From Micromonospora globbae (GTDB taxonomy: Bacteria; Actinomycetota; Actinomycetes; Mycobacteriales; Micromonosporaceae): a stretch of 64,000 bases of DNA. The stretch is from NCBI RefSeq assembly GCF_003610785.1, contig NZ_RAQQ01000002.1, positions 1-64,000 on the forward strand, read 5' to 3'. The translations under genes were made by a program, and so were the position numbers. The notes beneath the pieces are model-generated. The model was not told where the DNA came from. It made no database searches and was given only the letters and a program-made list of their open reading frames with translations. This document shows positions 7,210 to 15,180 of the stretch, in pieces (within the stretch, counting starts at the first letter, position 1; each line of letters opens with the position of its first letter).

Positions 7210-10146
7210 GTGGGAGACATCCCGGCCGGCTGGCACATCAGGGAGATGCTTCCCGTCCGGGGGCGACTGCAGCAGTACCGGCTTCAGTCAGCGGTGACGT
7301 TCCGTTGTCGCCGCTGCGGCCGGGACACGACGACACAGACAGTCGCCACCCTTGAATGGGACTGGTCAGCCCCGATGTGCGAGGGCTGCCATGCCGAACT
7401 GTCAAAGACCCCGCACGCCGAACCCATCCGGCCGATCGTCCCCGAGCCGTGGAAGCCGTCCGTTGCAGAGCCGCGGGAACCCACGCCGATCAGTGCTAAG
7501 CCGGAGAAACGAGAGGGCTGGCGTAGCGCACCGGGCATCCTCCGCGGGAACTTCACACAGCTCGCCATCATCCTGCGGGACCGGGCCGCCGGGGCGAAGC
7601 TGAAGCCCGAGGAGCGACGGACGCTCAGAGTTCTTGAGGACGAGCCCATCTTTCCGGTGGCACTGCGCTATGCGGAACTGCTCGACGAGGGCGAAGCCAT
7701 GGTGGCCCGGCACAGCGGACGCGGTGCGCCCAAAATTGTCAGGGCATTGACCCAGCAACGCATCGCCGCTGTTCGCTCGTTCGAAAACCGCTACCGGCAA
7801 CGGGTCGCCCACGTCCGAAGAACGAGCAGCGTACCGGACCGGTTGAGCACGCTGATCGTGCGGGAGATCGCCAGAGAGAAGTACGACCGGGCACTCGCCT
7901 CCGTGCTGCGGCAACGAGGCCTGCGTCCCGATGCCATCAGCGTCCCCGCCGTTCGCCTCTGGTCCTGGCTCACCGCGGCGACCGGCGACCGGACGTCCGG
8001 CGATGAGGCTCTGCCCCCCGCGGTACGTCGGCTTCTGCGTATGCACGACACGGCCTTCATGCAGGCCGTCATAGCCGACGCGAAGGTAACTCAGCCTGAC
8101 GCCGCCTTTGAACATCCCGCAGTTGTGGAGCGCTGGGCGGCGAGCACTGGCGAGGTCGAGTCTCAGCTCAGGTCTGCCCGCGACCGGTGTGACCGGGCGC
8201 TGCGTGGGAAGTTGTCGAAGGGACAGCGAGCCAAGGAGATCGGCAGACTGCGGGCTGCCGCCCGCGCATACGCAATGGCGTCGGCGCGCAACCTGATGGC
8301 TGACTTCGCGCTGAAGTCCCTCCGGCTGGAGGTGCTGCAACAGTACGGGCAGGAACGATTCCAGCAATTCCGTATCGCCATCCTGAAGGAGGCGACGGAG
8401 ATGGTTTATCGGACCGAGCCGGCGTTGGCATCCGAGGTGGCGCGGGCCAGCGCGGAGCACCGGAGGTCCTGTCCGCGGTGGTCCGCGCGCAACCCCTGTT
8501 TGACGTGCGCGCCGCAGGTGGCGGCCGTCGTTCGGGAGCGTCTGTCCGCACGGGCGAGCGCGGGCGCGGGCGACACGCACAAGGAGGCCTCCAAGCCCCG
8601 AGAGGTCGAAGTCGGGGAGGTCACCGCGACCACCTGTAGCGGCGGACCGGATTCCTTCACCTGCCGCGACCTGGGCCGGCAACTGTCGGCGAACCTCGGA
8701 AGGATGGTCGGTGTCACCGAGCCGCGGTATGACAGTGAAACGGGACGCTTCGGTTATGGCTGGGTGACCGAGCACGGGGAGTGGGGCGCCGGCGAAGGTC
8801 AGGCCGCCAACGTGCATGACGCGTGGCTGCAGGCAGTATGTCGCACGGCTCTGGATCTCGGCGGTGAGGTGTCGCGCGTCCACGTCCTCTGTAGCGACCA
8901 GCGAGCAGCCTCCGTGGTGAACCACGTCGTGAAGGTCGAGTTCGTCGCCGAGGCACTGGGATTTCCGGTCACTGAGCAAACCCGCAAGCTGCTGACGCGG
9001 CTGCTTCAGAGTCGCGGCAAGGTGTCGGCCTCGGCTAGCGGCTGCCAGGAGCGCCATCGCGGTGCAGACGCGGCAGGGCAACTCGCTGACCTCGCGATCC
9101 GCGCTGGCGAGGCCGGCGGAACGGACGCGATCAAGGCTGCAGGGAAGAAGATCGCGGAGGAGTTCCGCAGGCTGGCAGAGACGACCAGCGCGCAGTCGCC
9201 GGAGGACGGCGGCGGGGCCTCTTGGATCCCGGGTGGGTTCGACAAGGGGGAGCTCCGATGGCGGGGCGCGTTGCGTCAGGTCCACCTCACGAACGGCTGG
9301 ACCGAACTCCCCGACGGGCTGAAGGCCACCGTCGAGGACAGGCAACGCCTTCGCCTGGTCGTTGACCATCCCCGTCGAGGGTCATCCCCCGTTCAGACCG
9401 AGAGCGAGGTGCTGCTTCGACGTACCGGCCGACGGTGGGAACTGCACGGGGTGAGCTGGCCCCGCGGAATGCTCCCGGGAACCCTGGTCACCTACCGCTG
9501 GCGCCCGAGTGAGCGCCGGATCAGGGCGAGCACCGAACTGCTGCCCCAGCCGGAGCGGATTGATGAGCTGACCTACCGGCACCGTTACGACATACGGGTT
9601 GTCACCAGGGAAAACGCGCCCGGGGTGAAACCGGGCGTGCAAGACCACGATCTGTCAGATTCCGCCTGGGTGATGCGCACGCTGCGGATTCTGGGTCACC
9701 TCAGTGCGGACGGTAGCGCGATCCTGGCTGAGGAAGCGCTGGTGCGCAACTGCTTGGAGCTGGGCATGCCGCAGAAGCGGGTCCCACGCATCCATCCCGC
9801 CGTCGAGCGGCTGGTGAAAGAACAGCGCATCGGACGAATATCAGGCAGCCTTGACGGCAGCGGTCAGCCAAGTTATCCACCCCGGCGGGGAGAAACGCGC
9901 GTCCGACTTCTGCGCTACGCGCCGCGATTGGAGCGCATCGCTCCGCCCCCACCCAGGCATGCGCAATCGCAGTGCACCGGCCGCGAGCACGTGGTGAACG
10001 GCTTCGTGCGTCGCCTCCCGGCCGGACGGCAGGCGTCCGACGAACAGAAAGAACTGCATCAGGAGGCGATCCGCGCCAAGCAGGTGGTGAACCGCCCGCT
10101 GCCCGACGGCCACACGTTCGTGCGCTCGCATCGCCGCAAGGGGTGA
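7210..10146 (+). CDS. BREX-associated protein with zinc ribbon and RNase H-like core
   Basis: A large protein (978 residues from GTG 7210, with AAGGGAG eight bases upstream; ATG 7192 and TTG 7150 are alternatives) that I cannot name. A zinc ribbon, CRRCG then CEGC, lies in the first 70 residues. The middle is helical and basic. From about residue 506 there is an RNase H-like pattern: RYDSETGRFGYGW (Asp508), GEGQAA (Glu529), VLCSDQRA (Asp563), then RHRGADAAGQLADLA (His616, Asp620), matching the D-E-D-H/D order of RNase HI. A possible winged helix follows (DSAWVMRTLRILGHL). It sits just after pglX in the same direction. A nucleic-acid processing role in defence is inferred. Confidence 0.6.
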   Translation: MGDIPAGWHIREMLPVRGRLQQYRLQSAVTFRCRRCGRDTTTQTVATLEWDWSAPMCEGCHAELSKTPHAEPIRPIVPEPWKPSVAEPREPTPISAKPEKREGWRSAPGILRGNFTQLAIILRDRAAGAKLKPEERRTLRVLEDEPIFPVALRYAELLDEGEAMVARHSGRGAPKIVRALTQQRIAAVRSFENRYRQRVAHVRRTSSVPDRLSTLIVREIAREKYDRALASVLRQRGLRPDAISVPAVRLWSWLTAATGDRTSGDEALPPAVRRLLRMHDTAFMQAVIADAKVTQPDAAFEHPAVVERWAASTGEVESQLRSARDRCDRALRGKLSKGQRAKEIGRLRAAARAYAMASARNLMADFALKSLRLEVLQQYGQERFQQFRIAILKEATEMVYRTEPALASEVARASAEHRRSCPRWSARNPCLTCAPQVAAVVRERLSARASAGAGDTHKEASKPREVEVGEVTATTCSGGPDSFTCRDLGRQLSANLGRMVGVTEPRYDSETGRFGYGWVTEHGEWGAGEGQAANVHDAWLQAVCRTALDLGGEVSRVHVLCSDQRAASVVNHVVKVEFVAEALGFPVTEQTRKLLTRLLQSRGKVSASASGCQERHRGADAAGQLADLAIRAGEAGGTDAIKAAGKKIAEEFRRLAETTSAQSPEDGGGASWIPGGFDKGELRWRGALRQVHLTNGWTELPDGLKATVEDRQRLRLVVDHPRRGSSPVQTESEVLLRRTGRRWELHGVSWPRGMLPGTLVTYRWRPSERRIRASTELLPQPERIDELTYRHRYDIRVVTRENAPGVKPGVQDHDLSDSAWVMRTLRILGHLSADGSAILAEEALVRNCLELGMPQKRVPRIHPAVERLVKEQRIGRISGSLDGSGQPSYPPRRGETRVRLLRYAPRLERIAPPPPRHAQSQCTGREHVVNGFVRRLPAGRQASDEQKELHQEAIRAKQVVNRPLPDGHTFVRSHRRKG

Positions 10147-10293
10147 GCCGGCAGTCACGGTGACATGGGGGTCCGGCCGACACACACGAGATCAGCGATG
10201 ATGGCAGGGCGGGCGTGACTCACTTCGGACGATCAACAAGGCGTAGGACCGCAAATCGACCAAGACCCGATGCCCCGACCGGGAGCCTCGCCT

Positions 10294-10600
10294 GCGTTGT
10301 CCTACCTCTGCACGATCTCGTTGTCCAGCCGGACCGTGAACCACCTGGCCGATCGCATCAGCCACCACCGCAACGAGCGCCGATCCAGGTGGCGGCGCCT
10401 CGACGCGGGAAACACCAGCACCACGGCGTGAACGTGCAGGTCATTGCCGATGCCGCCGGCCGCCTCGTCTGGGCTTCGCCGATGAGGGCTACCAAGGAGC
10501 CCGCGGCAGCGTGTACGCACCGTTCAAGCGGCACCGCTTCCGGGCGAAGTTGTCACGCCGGCAGAAGGCCGTGAACCGTGCCCACGCGAAGATCCCGTGC
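10294..10600 (+). pseudogene. IS5-type DDE transposase remnant, internally deleted
   Basis: Three pieces of one transposase lie side by side in different frames. The first, SRTVNHLADRISHHRNERRS then RWRRLDAG, is from 10294. The second, KHQHHGVNVQVIADAAGRLV then WASP, is around 10410-10476. The third, FADEGYQGARGSVYAPFKRH then RFRAKLSRRQKAVNRAHAKI, is around 10474-10590. The order matches IS5-group transposases, but the DNA between the pieces, including catalytic blocks, is missing and frames shift at each joint. It is a dead element and marks past insertion between the two halves of the defence island. Confidence 0.7.
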
Positions 10601-10788
10601 CCGGTCGCAACCCCTTCGCGTGCGCCAAACTACGCATCCCGTTCACCCGTGATCACGTGTCGCAGCGGGTAGCCGGGCGGTGGCGTCCTGCAGCGGGAGG
10701 GCGCGCTGGCGAGGGTGATGACGGTCTGGATGCCGTCGGTGCTCAGGCAGCTTGAACCAGACCAGCTGCGGCGGGAGGCGAAAGATGG

Positions 10789-11132
10789 GTGGGCCCCCGC
10801 GGCACGCCCGGTCGCCGGGGCTGCCTGACCGACGCCCTGAAGGTCACCCCGGCGGTCGGGTTCACCCTCGCCGAGGACCTGACCAGTAGCCATCGCGCCC
10901 GGGTGGAGCCGGTGCGGCACTCCAGCACCGACAAGGGCGGCGTGCTCGACGTGTGTCCGAAACCGCCGCGATGCTCACCGTCGCCAGGGGAGCTGGACAA
11001 GCTACCCGGCCGCGAGCAGCGTGTCGCCTGGGGCCTGGCGCCGCTGGACGGCGACTACGACCAGGTGCTCATCGACTGTCCGCCTCACCCTGGACGTCGT
11101 CACCCTCGTCAGCCTGGCGAGAAGCTACCTCA
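10789..11132 (+). pseudogene. possible ParA-like ATPase remnant
   Basis: Around 11053-11085 the forward frame reads DYDQVLIDCPP, the Walker B-like signature of ParA/MinD ATPases. The natural continuation LDVVTLVSLARSYL appears from 11090 in another frame, so the gene is frameshifted. No intact KGGVGKTT motif remains upstream, only a STDKGGV fragment. The stretch 10610-10788 between this and the transposase remnant holds nothing I recognise. Confidence 0.35.
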
Positions 11133-11312
11133 GTGGACCTGGCCATAGTTGAAATGCCTCCCACTGAGCTGGCACCCACGTCGGTCACGGCTTTCACTGA
11201 ATCGGTGAAGAATCACGCAGACGGCGAGCTACTTCGAGCCGCGCCGCTGCTGAGCCCGACCCCCGATGACAGCGTCACACTGATTTACGCGGATTCCGCG
11301 GAGTTTCAGTAA
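11133..11312 (+). CDS. small hypothetical open frame of doubtful reality
   Basis: A 59-codon frame from GTG 11133, not recognised. It lies just after the parA-like remnant and could be its degraded tail. Codon use is less GC-biased than in surrounding genes. The remaining stretch up to 11612 shows only a short hairpin at 11561-11577. Confidence 0.15.
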   Translation: MDLAIVEMPPTELAPTSVTAFTESVKNHADGELLRAAPLLSPTPDDSVTLIYADSAEFQ

Positions 11313-11560
11313 CGGCCCGGGATGGTGCGTAGCGAAGATCGCCTACCCGCCAAGTGGAAGCAGCAGCGACGTCTGTGCGGAGGCCACCGCAGGCGTTTCG
11401 CCGACGCCGTGCCACTCCTCGGAGAGCTCATCCCGCGTACCCCGACGAACCAGGCAGACCGGACGGTGGACGGTCGGTTCGGCTGACCACCTTGGACCTT
11501 TTCTCGGATGGACGGTCACGGCATCGCTCGGTAACGTTGCGGCTCTGTCGCTGCGAGGAG

Positions 11561-11577
11561 GCTTCGGGCGCCGAAGC
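11561..11577. other. hairpin upstream of glycine-rich protein gene
   Basis: GCTTCGG and CCGAAGC form a perfect 7-bp inverted repeat around a 3-base loop, 36 bases before the next start codon. There is no T-run, so it could be a weak terminator of upstream remnants or an operator. Nothing else supports either reading. Confidence 0.3.
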
Positions 11578-11612
11578 TCAAGGGCGTCAACGATTGAGTT
11601 TCGAGGTGCGCT

Positions 11613-12611
11613 GTGCCGTTCCCGGTAATTCTGGTGGCCGTCGCCGCAGGTACGACGGCGGTCAACTTAATCGGAAACAAGATCATCGAGAACCAGGCAA
11701 AGAAGAGGATCGAAGGCATAAAGGCCCAGCACGATGACGAGTACGCGAAGCACCGGGCCGCCGCTGAGTCCACCACTGAGAAGTTGAGAAGACTGGGCGA
11801 GTGTCAACAGTCAGCCCTCGACAGTGTGATGCCCCGAATGAAGGCCTTCGCAGACCGGAACGAGCGCCAGTTGCGGATGCGTGGACGCCAAATCATTGAG
11901 AACGGCGAGGCGCCCGAACAGCGCGAGATCGACGCATCTCCCGAGGTCTCGGGACCTGGCGAAATTTCGACCGCGATGGCGGGTATCGCATCGGCTGCCG
12001 CCGGAAATGGCCTTAGTGCTGCCGCCTACACGACCGTAGCGAAGGTGGCCACAGCATCTACCGGAACTGCGATCAACGCCTTGAGCGGCGCAGCGGCAAA
12101 AAACGCAACTCTTGCGGCGATTGGAGGTGGCGCTAAGGCTGCAGGGGGCGGGGGTATCGCAGCAGGCGCACTCCGGCTCAACATCATCACGGCGGTCCCG
12201 GCAGTCGCGCTCAGCGTCGGCTTGATGATCAAGTCGAAGTCTGACGCCGACAAGGCAGTCGCCAAGTACGAGGCGGACGTCAAGACGGCAATCGCCAAAT
12301 ACCACCACCAGAACGAACTACTTCGCGGCGTTGATCAGCGGGTCGACGAGATGCAAACCGTGTTGGCCGACCTCGTGAGGTGCGCAGGGGAAACGATTGA
12401 CCGCCTGGAGCAGGCTGAGCGCGAGCCCGGCGGGTTCGACCTCGACAACGATGATCATGCCCACCGTCTCCAAGCGGCGCTCCTCGTCGTGAAGGGCGTC
12501 GGCGACGTCAGCGCCGCGCCCGTCGTGAATCCAGATCTGACGCTCGACCCCAGTGGTGAATTCCTCGTGATCAAGTACCGCAACTACGACCCGGAGCGCG
12601 ACAATGCCTGA
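11613..12611 (+). CDS. glycine-rich, probably membrane-active protein of unknown family
   Basis: A 332-residue protein that I do not recognise. Residues 1-20 are hydrophobic. Residues 25-110 are charged and helical, likely coiled coil. Residues about 110-210 form a Gly/Ala-rich hydrophobic block (ASTGTAINALSGAAAKNATL, IGGGAKAAGGGGIAAGA, then a likely transmembrane stretch ITAVPAVALSVGLMI). A second charged helical region and a folded tail (GEFLVIKYRNYD) follow. Gly-zipper blocks of this type occur in proteins that insert into or oligomerise at membranes. GTG at 11613 is preceded by GAGG. The next gene overlaps its end by 8 bases, so the two form a cassette inside the defence island. Confidence 0.6.
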   Translation: MPFPVILVAVAAGTTAVNLIGNKIIENQAKKRIEGIKAQHDDEYAKHRAAAESTTEKLRRLGECQQSALDSVMPRMKAFADRNERQLRMRGRQIIENGEAPEQREIDASPEVSGPGEISTAMAGIASAAAGNGLSAAAYTTVAKVATASTGTAINALSGAAAKNATLAAIGGGAKAAGGGGIAAGALRLNIITAVPAVALSVGLMIKSKSDADKAVAKYEADVKTAIAKYHHQNELLRGVDQRVDEMQTVLADLVRCAGETIDRLEQAEREPGGFDLDNDDHAHRLQAALLVVKGVGDVSAAPVVNPDLTLDPSGEFLVIKYRNYDPERDNA

Positions 12612-13005
12612 CGCCCGTCGGAAGACCATCGTCGAAGGGGTCGGCTGGGCGGCCACGACAGCGGACGCCGCCCAGTACCTCATGGCAATTGTCGGCGTCG
12701 CCAAGGGCATCGACGCGAACATGACCGAGCGCGCCCGAATCGCAGCGGACCGCGACAAGGAGATCGCCCGAATCGGCGCCGCGAGTCAGGGCTTGCGGGA
12801 CTATCTGGATCGCGTCTTTGCCGAGCGCCGCGAACTGCACCAGGGCTTCTTCACGAGGCTCGACAAGGCTATCGAGGACGGCGACCCAGAGACCATTCGT
12901 GCATGCGTCACCGGGATCGTCGAGGTCGCCAAGCACTCGCCCCTCAATGACATCGTGGAACTGCGCTCCGTCTGGGCGGACCCGAACGCAGTGATCGAGA
13001 TCTAG
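12604..13005 (+). CDS. small hypothetical partner protein
   Basis: A 133-residue protein, not recognised. It starts at ATG 12604 inside the end of the preceding gene (8-base overlap), which suggests coupled translation and a partner role. The N-terminal third has a short hydrophobic segment (YLMAIVGVAKG). The middle is a charged helix (TERARIAADRDKEIARIG), and the C-terminal half is helical with acidic patches. No catalytic motif is visible. Possible roles, such as regulator, immunity partner or scaffold for the glycine-rich protein, are inference from the overlap only. Confidence 0.55.
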   Translation: MPDARRKTIVEGVGWAATTADAAQYLMAIVGVAKGIDANMTERARIAADRDKEIARIGAASQGLRDYLDRVFAERRELHQGFFTRLDKAIEDGDPETIRACVTGIVEVAKHSPLNDIVELRSVWADPNAVIEI

Positions 13006-13607
13006 CATCGATGATGCAGGAAATGCGACCATCTACGTCAGGCCGGATTATCCGCTGAAGCACCTGGTGGAGCAGGCCAACCGACGAGTCTGCGCGATCC
13101 CGATTTCGTCGCTGCGTTCTCCCAGGTCGTCCGCCGCGGTCGATGATGGATAAATCTATGAACCCACGGAGTTGGTCGCTCAGTGGTCAAAACTGGTTCC
13201 TCGTCCTGCACCACGTCGAAGCCAACCGCTACGCAGGATGAAAAGGGATCAATTGGGTAGATCTGTCAAGGGAGAAGGGCTGGCCTCGATGTCTCGCGCT
13301 TCACGCCGGCTCGTTCGACCCGACCCATCGTCGTCGATCGCCGCAGTCGCGCTTCCGAGTATGGTGAATGGCCGCCTCTCGCGGCGGCGGGGCGTGCTCT
13401 CCTGAGGGTTGTCGGGGCAACGGCGTATGGGCTAGACGGGGGCGAGATGGCCGTGATCCGTCGAATGCTGTGGTGCTAGCGCGCCGGTCGCATCGTGACT
13501 CCATCCGCGGGCCCTACTCGGCATCAGGCATTGGACAGTTGCCGCGATGGTGTGGCACCGAGGCTCCTCGATAAGGTGGCCCTCGATGACCGCGGGGGGA
13601 TGGTGAC
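13006..13607. other. gap without a confident gene
   Basis: About 600 bases between the two-gene cassette and the DUF6642-like gene. Short stretches read like degraded coding sequence (for example RPDYPLKHLVEQANRRVCAI around 13040-13100) but stops break every frame and I can name nothing. Codon use is mixed. It probably holds the promoter of the next gene. Confidence 0.4.
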
Positions 13608-14228
13608 GTGGCAACGCCGGGCAGCGTGTTCTGTGTAGAGGGCCAATGGGACGATAATCTTGCTGAGCGTGGGTCGGTGCTACCAACACTGGAGATGCTG
13701 GAGTGCCTGGGGCGGATCCGCTACATCCATCGCGACGTCGCCACACCCGACGAGCTGCGCTACTACCTCGACCAGTGGCTGTCCCGCAAGTACGCCGCCT
13801 ACAACGTCGGCATCTTTGCGATAGACGGCTCACCCGGCGAGTTGCGTCTGTCCAACCGACACCAACTGAAACTGGCGGAGGTGGCGAGCTGGCTACAGGG
13901 CCGGTGCGACGGCAAGCGGCTCTACTTTGACTCCGGCTCGATCCTCCGGATCTCCGATGCCTCGCTTGCTGAGATCCTGGAGGAAACCGGCGCATCGATG
14001 GTCTGTGGCTTTACCAGGACCATCGACTGGGTCGAGTCCGCCGCCTTCGACACGGTTCTCATCGACCGGCTTGCCAACGGCCAGAAGGTCAACAGCGTCG
14101 GGCAGCTGGTGGGGTCCGCCCGATGGGCGGCCTTGACGGAGCATCTCGGCTTTCGCGTGAGGTGCCGGAGCGGCGCGGCTGCGCGGATTCCGGGAATGAG
14201 ACGGCCGGAGTCCGGTGTGCCGGCATGA
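13608..14228 (+). CDS. DUF6642-like protein
   Basis: A 206-residue protein beginning at GTG 13608. FCVEGQWDDNLAERGSVLPT, LGRIRYIHRDVATPDELRYY and LYFDSGSILRI match, from memory, the DUF6642 family of actinomycetes. The conserved block resembles a CHAT/caspase-like or TIR-like alpha/beta fold: strand 'iRYIHRDV', strand 'GIFAIDG', then 'LYFDSG'. In many homologues the last strand reads 'YFGSC', so the Cys that would be catalytic is replaced here. Function is unknown. It lies between BREX components in the same direction and is likely a defence-island passenger. Confidence 0.55.
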   Translation: MATPGSVFCVEGQWDDNLAERGSVLPTLEMLECLGRIRYIHRDVATPDELRYYLDQWLSRKYAAYNVGIFAIDGSPGELRLSNRHQLKLAEVASWLQGRCDGKRLYFDSGSILRISDASLAEILEETGASMVCGFTRTIDWVESAAFDTVLIDRLANGQKVNSVGQLVGSARWAALTEHLGFRVRCRSGAAARIPGMRRPESGVPA

Positions 14229-14389
14229 ATGGCGGACGGGCGAGCAGCGAGTCGAGGGTGCCCACCTGAGGCTGCCGGGACGACGAGCCGTCGGCTGTCG
14301 TACCAATGCGTTTCGCTTGAGCACGGGTCGTCATCTCATGCGCCCATCAAGTGGGATCAGGATGAAGGCAGCGGACGGGAGGAGGCGGC

Positions 14390-15109
14390 GTGGACATGGA
14401 GGACTGTGCGGTGGCCGACGCAGGGCGGCTGGCGGCTTTCGTGGAGGAGGTGCTCGGACCTCCGCGGACATGGCCACCGCTACCGCCGGGCTACCCTGAC
14501 GGCCTGGCGCTCGCTGTCATCGACGCCATATGGTCCGTGGGCGTCCGGTACAAGGCGGTCGAAAATGTCGTCTACCGCTATCGCAGATCCCGGCGCGAGG
14601 CGGGTGGTGATCCTAACCGGGATGGGGTCTCCGAGCTGCTCCAGCACTACGGGAAGGCTGGTGGGCCCGAGACGTTCGCGGAGCGTGTGAACAACCGGCA
14701 GAGGGTGTCGACGCATCCGGGCGCCGTACTGAAGGCGGAGGCGGTCTACCAGGCGGCCCTGGGCCTACAGGCGGCGGGGATCGAGACGTGCGAGGAGTTG
14801 CGCGCGGCGGCGACCGGCTCCGACGCAGCGCGGGTCAAGAGCCTATGGCTGGCGGTGCCGGGGCAGGGTTCGGCTATCTCCTGGCGCTATTTGCTGATGC
14901 TGGTCGGCCTGCCCGGTGTGAAGCCGGACCGCATGATCCGCCGATTCGTTGCCCGGGCGCTCGGTCACTCGGGCGTCGCTCCAGACACTGCCGTCTGCCT
15001 CGTGGAGAAGGCCGCGGAACTCCTCGACGTGTCGCCGACGTCGCTGGATCACGAAATTTGGCGACACGAGCGCAGGAGGCGGCCTCGTCGTCCTGATGTC
15101 GCTGAGTAA
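14390..15109 (+). CDS. helix-hairpin-helix protein, DNA-glycosylase-like
   Basis: A 239-residue all-helical protein. The N-terminal helix LALAVIDAIWSVGVRYKAVE followed by YRRSRREAG, and a later ISWRYLLMLVGLPGVKPDRM then IRRFVARALG, fit the two halves of a helix-hairpin-helix DNA-binding fold as in endonuclease III/HhH-GPD proteins; LPGVKPD is the hairpin. I see no clear catalytic Lys/Asp or iron-sulphur cysteines, so DNA or nucleotide binding is more certain than glycosylase activity. GTG at 14390 follows GGAGGAGGC; ATG 14396 is possible. It lies 71 bases before pglY in the same direction and probably belongs to the same transcript. Confidence 0.55.
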   Translation: MDMEDCAVADAGRLAAFVEEVLGPPRTWPPLPPGYPDGLALAVIDAIWSVGVRYKAVENVVYRYRRSRREAGGDPNRDGVSELLQHYGKAGGPETFAERVNNRQRVSTHPGAVLKAEAVYQAALGLQAAGIETCEELRAAATGSDAARVKSLWLAVPGQGSAISWRYLLMLVGLPGVKPDRMIRRFVARALGHSGVAPDTAVCLVEKAAELLDVSPTSLDHEIWRHERRRRPRRPDVAE

Positions 15110-15180
15110 TGCCGAACGAGGCGCCGCGACCCGCCACCAGCGGATAACGCGGGAGAGGAGCGATCGGTACGGTAAGGACC

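Noticed and set aside
11613..13005. PglW kinase or a classical toxin-antitoxin pair
   Set aside because: No protein kinase motifs (HRD, DFG) are present and neither product matches a toxin-antitoxin family; only the overlap and membrane-like core support a functional pair.
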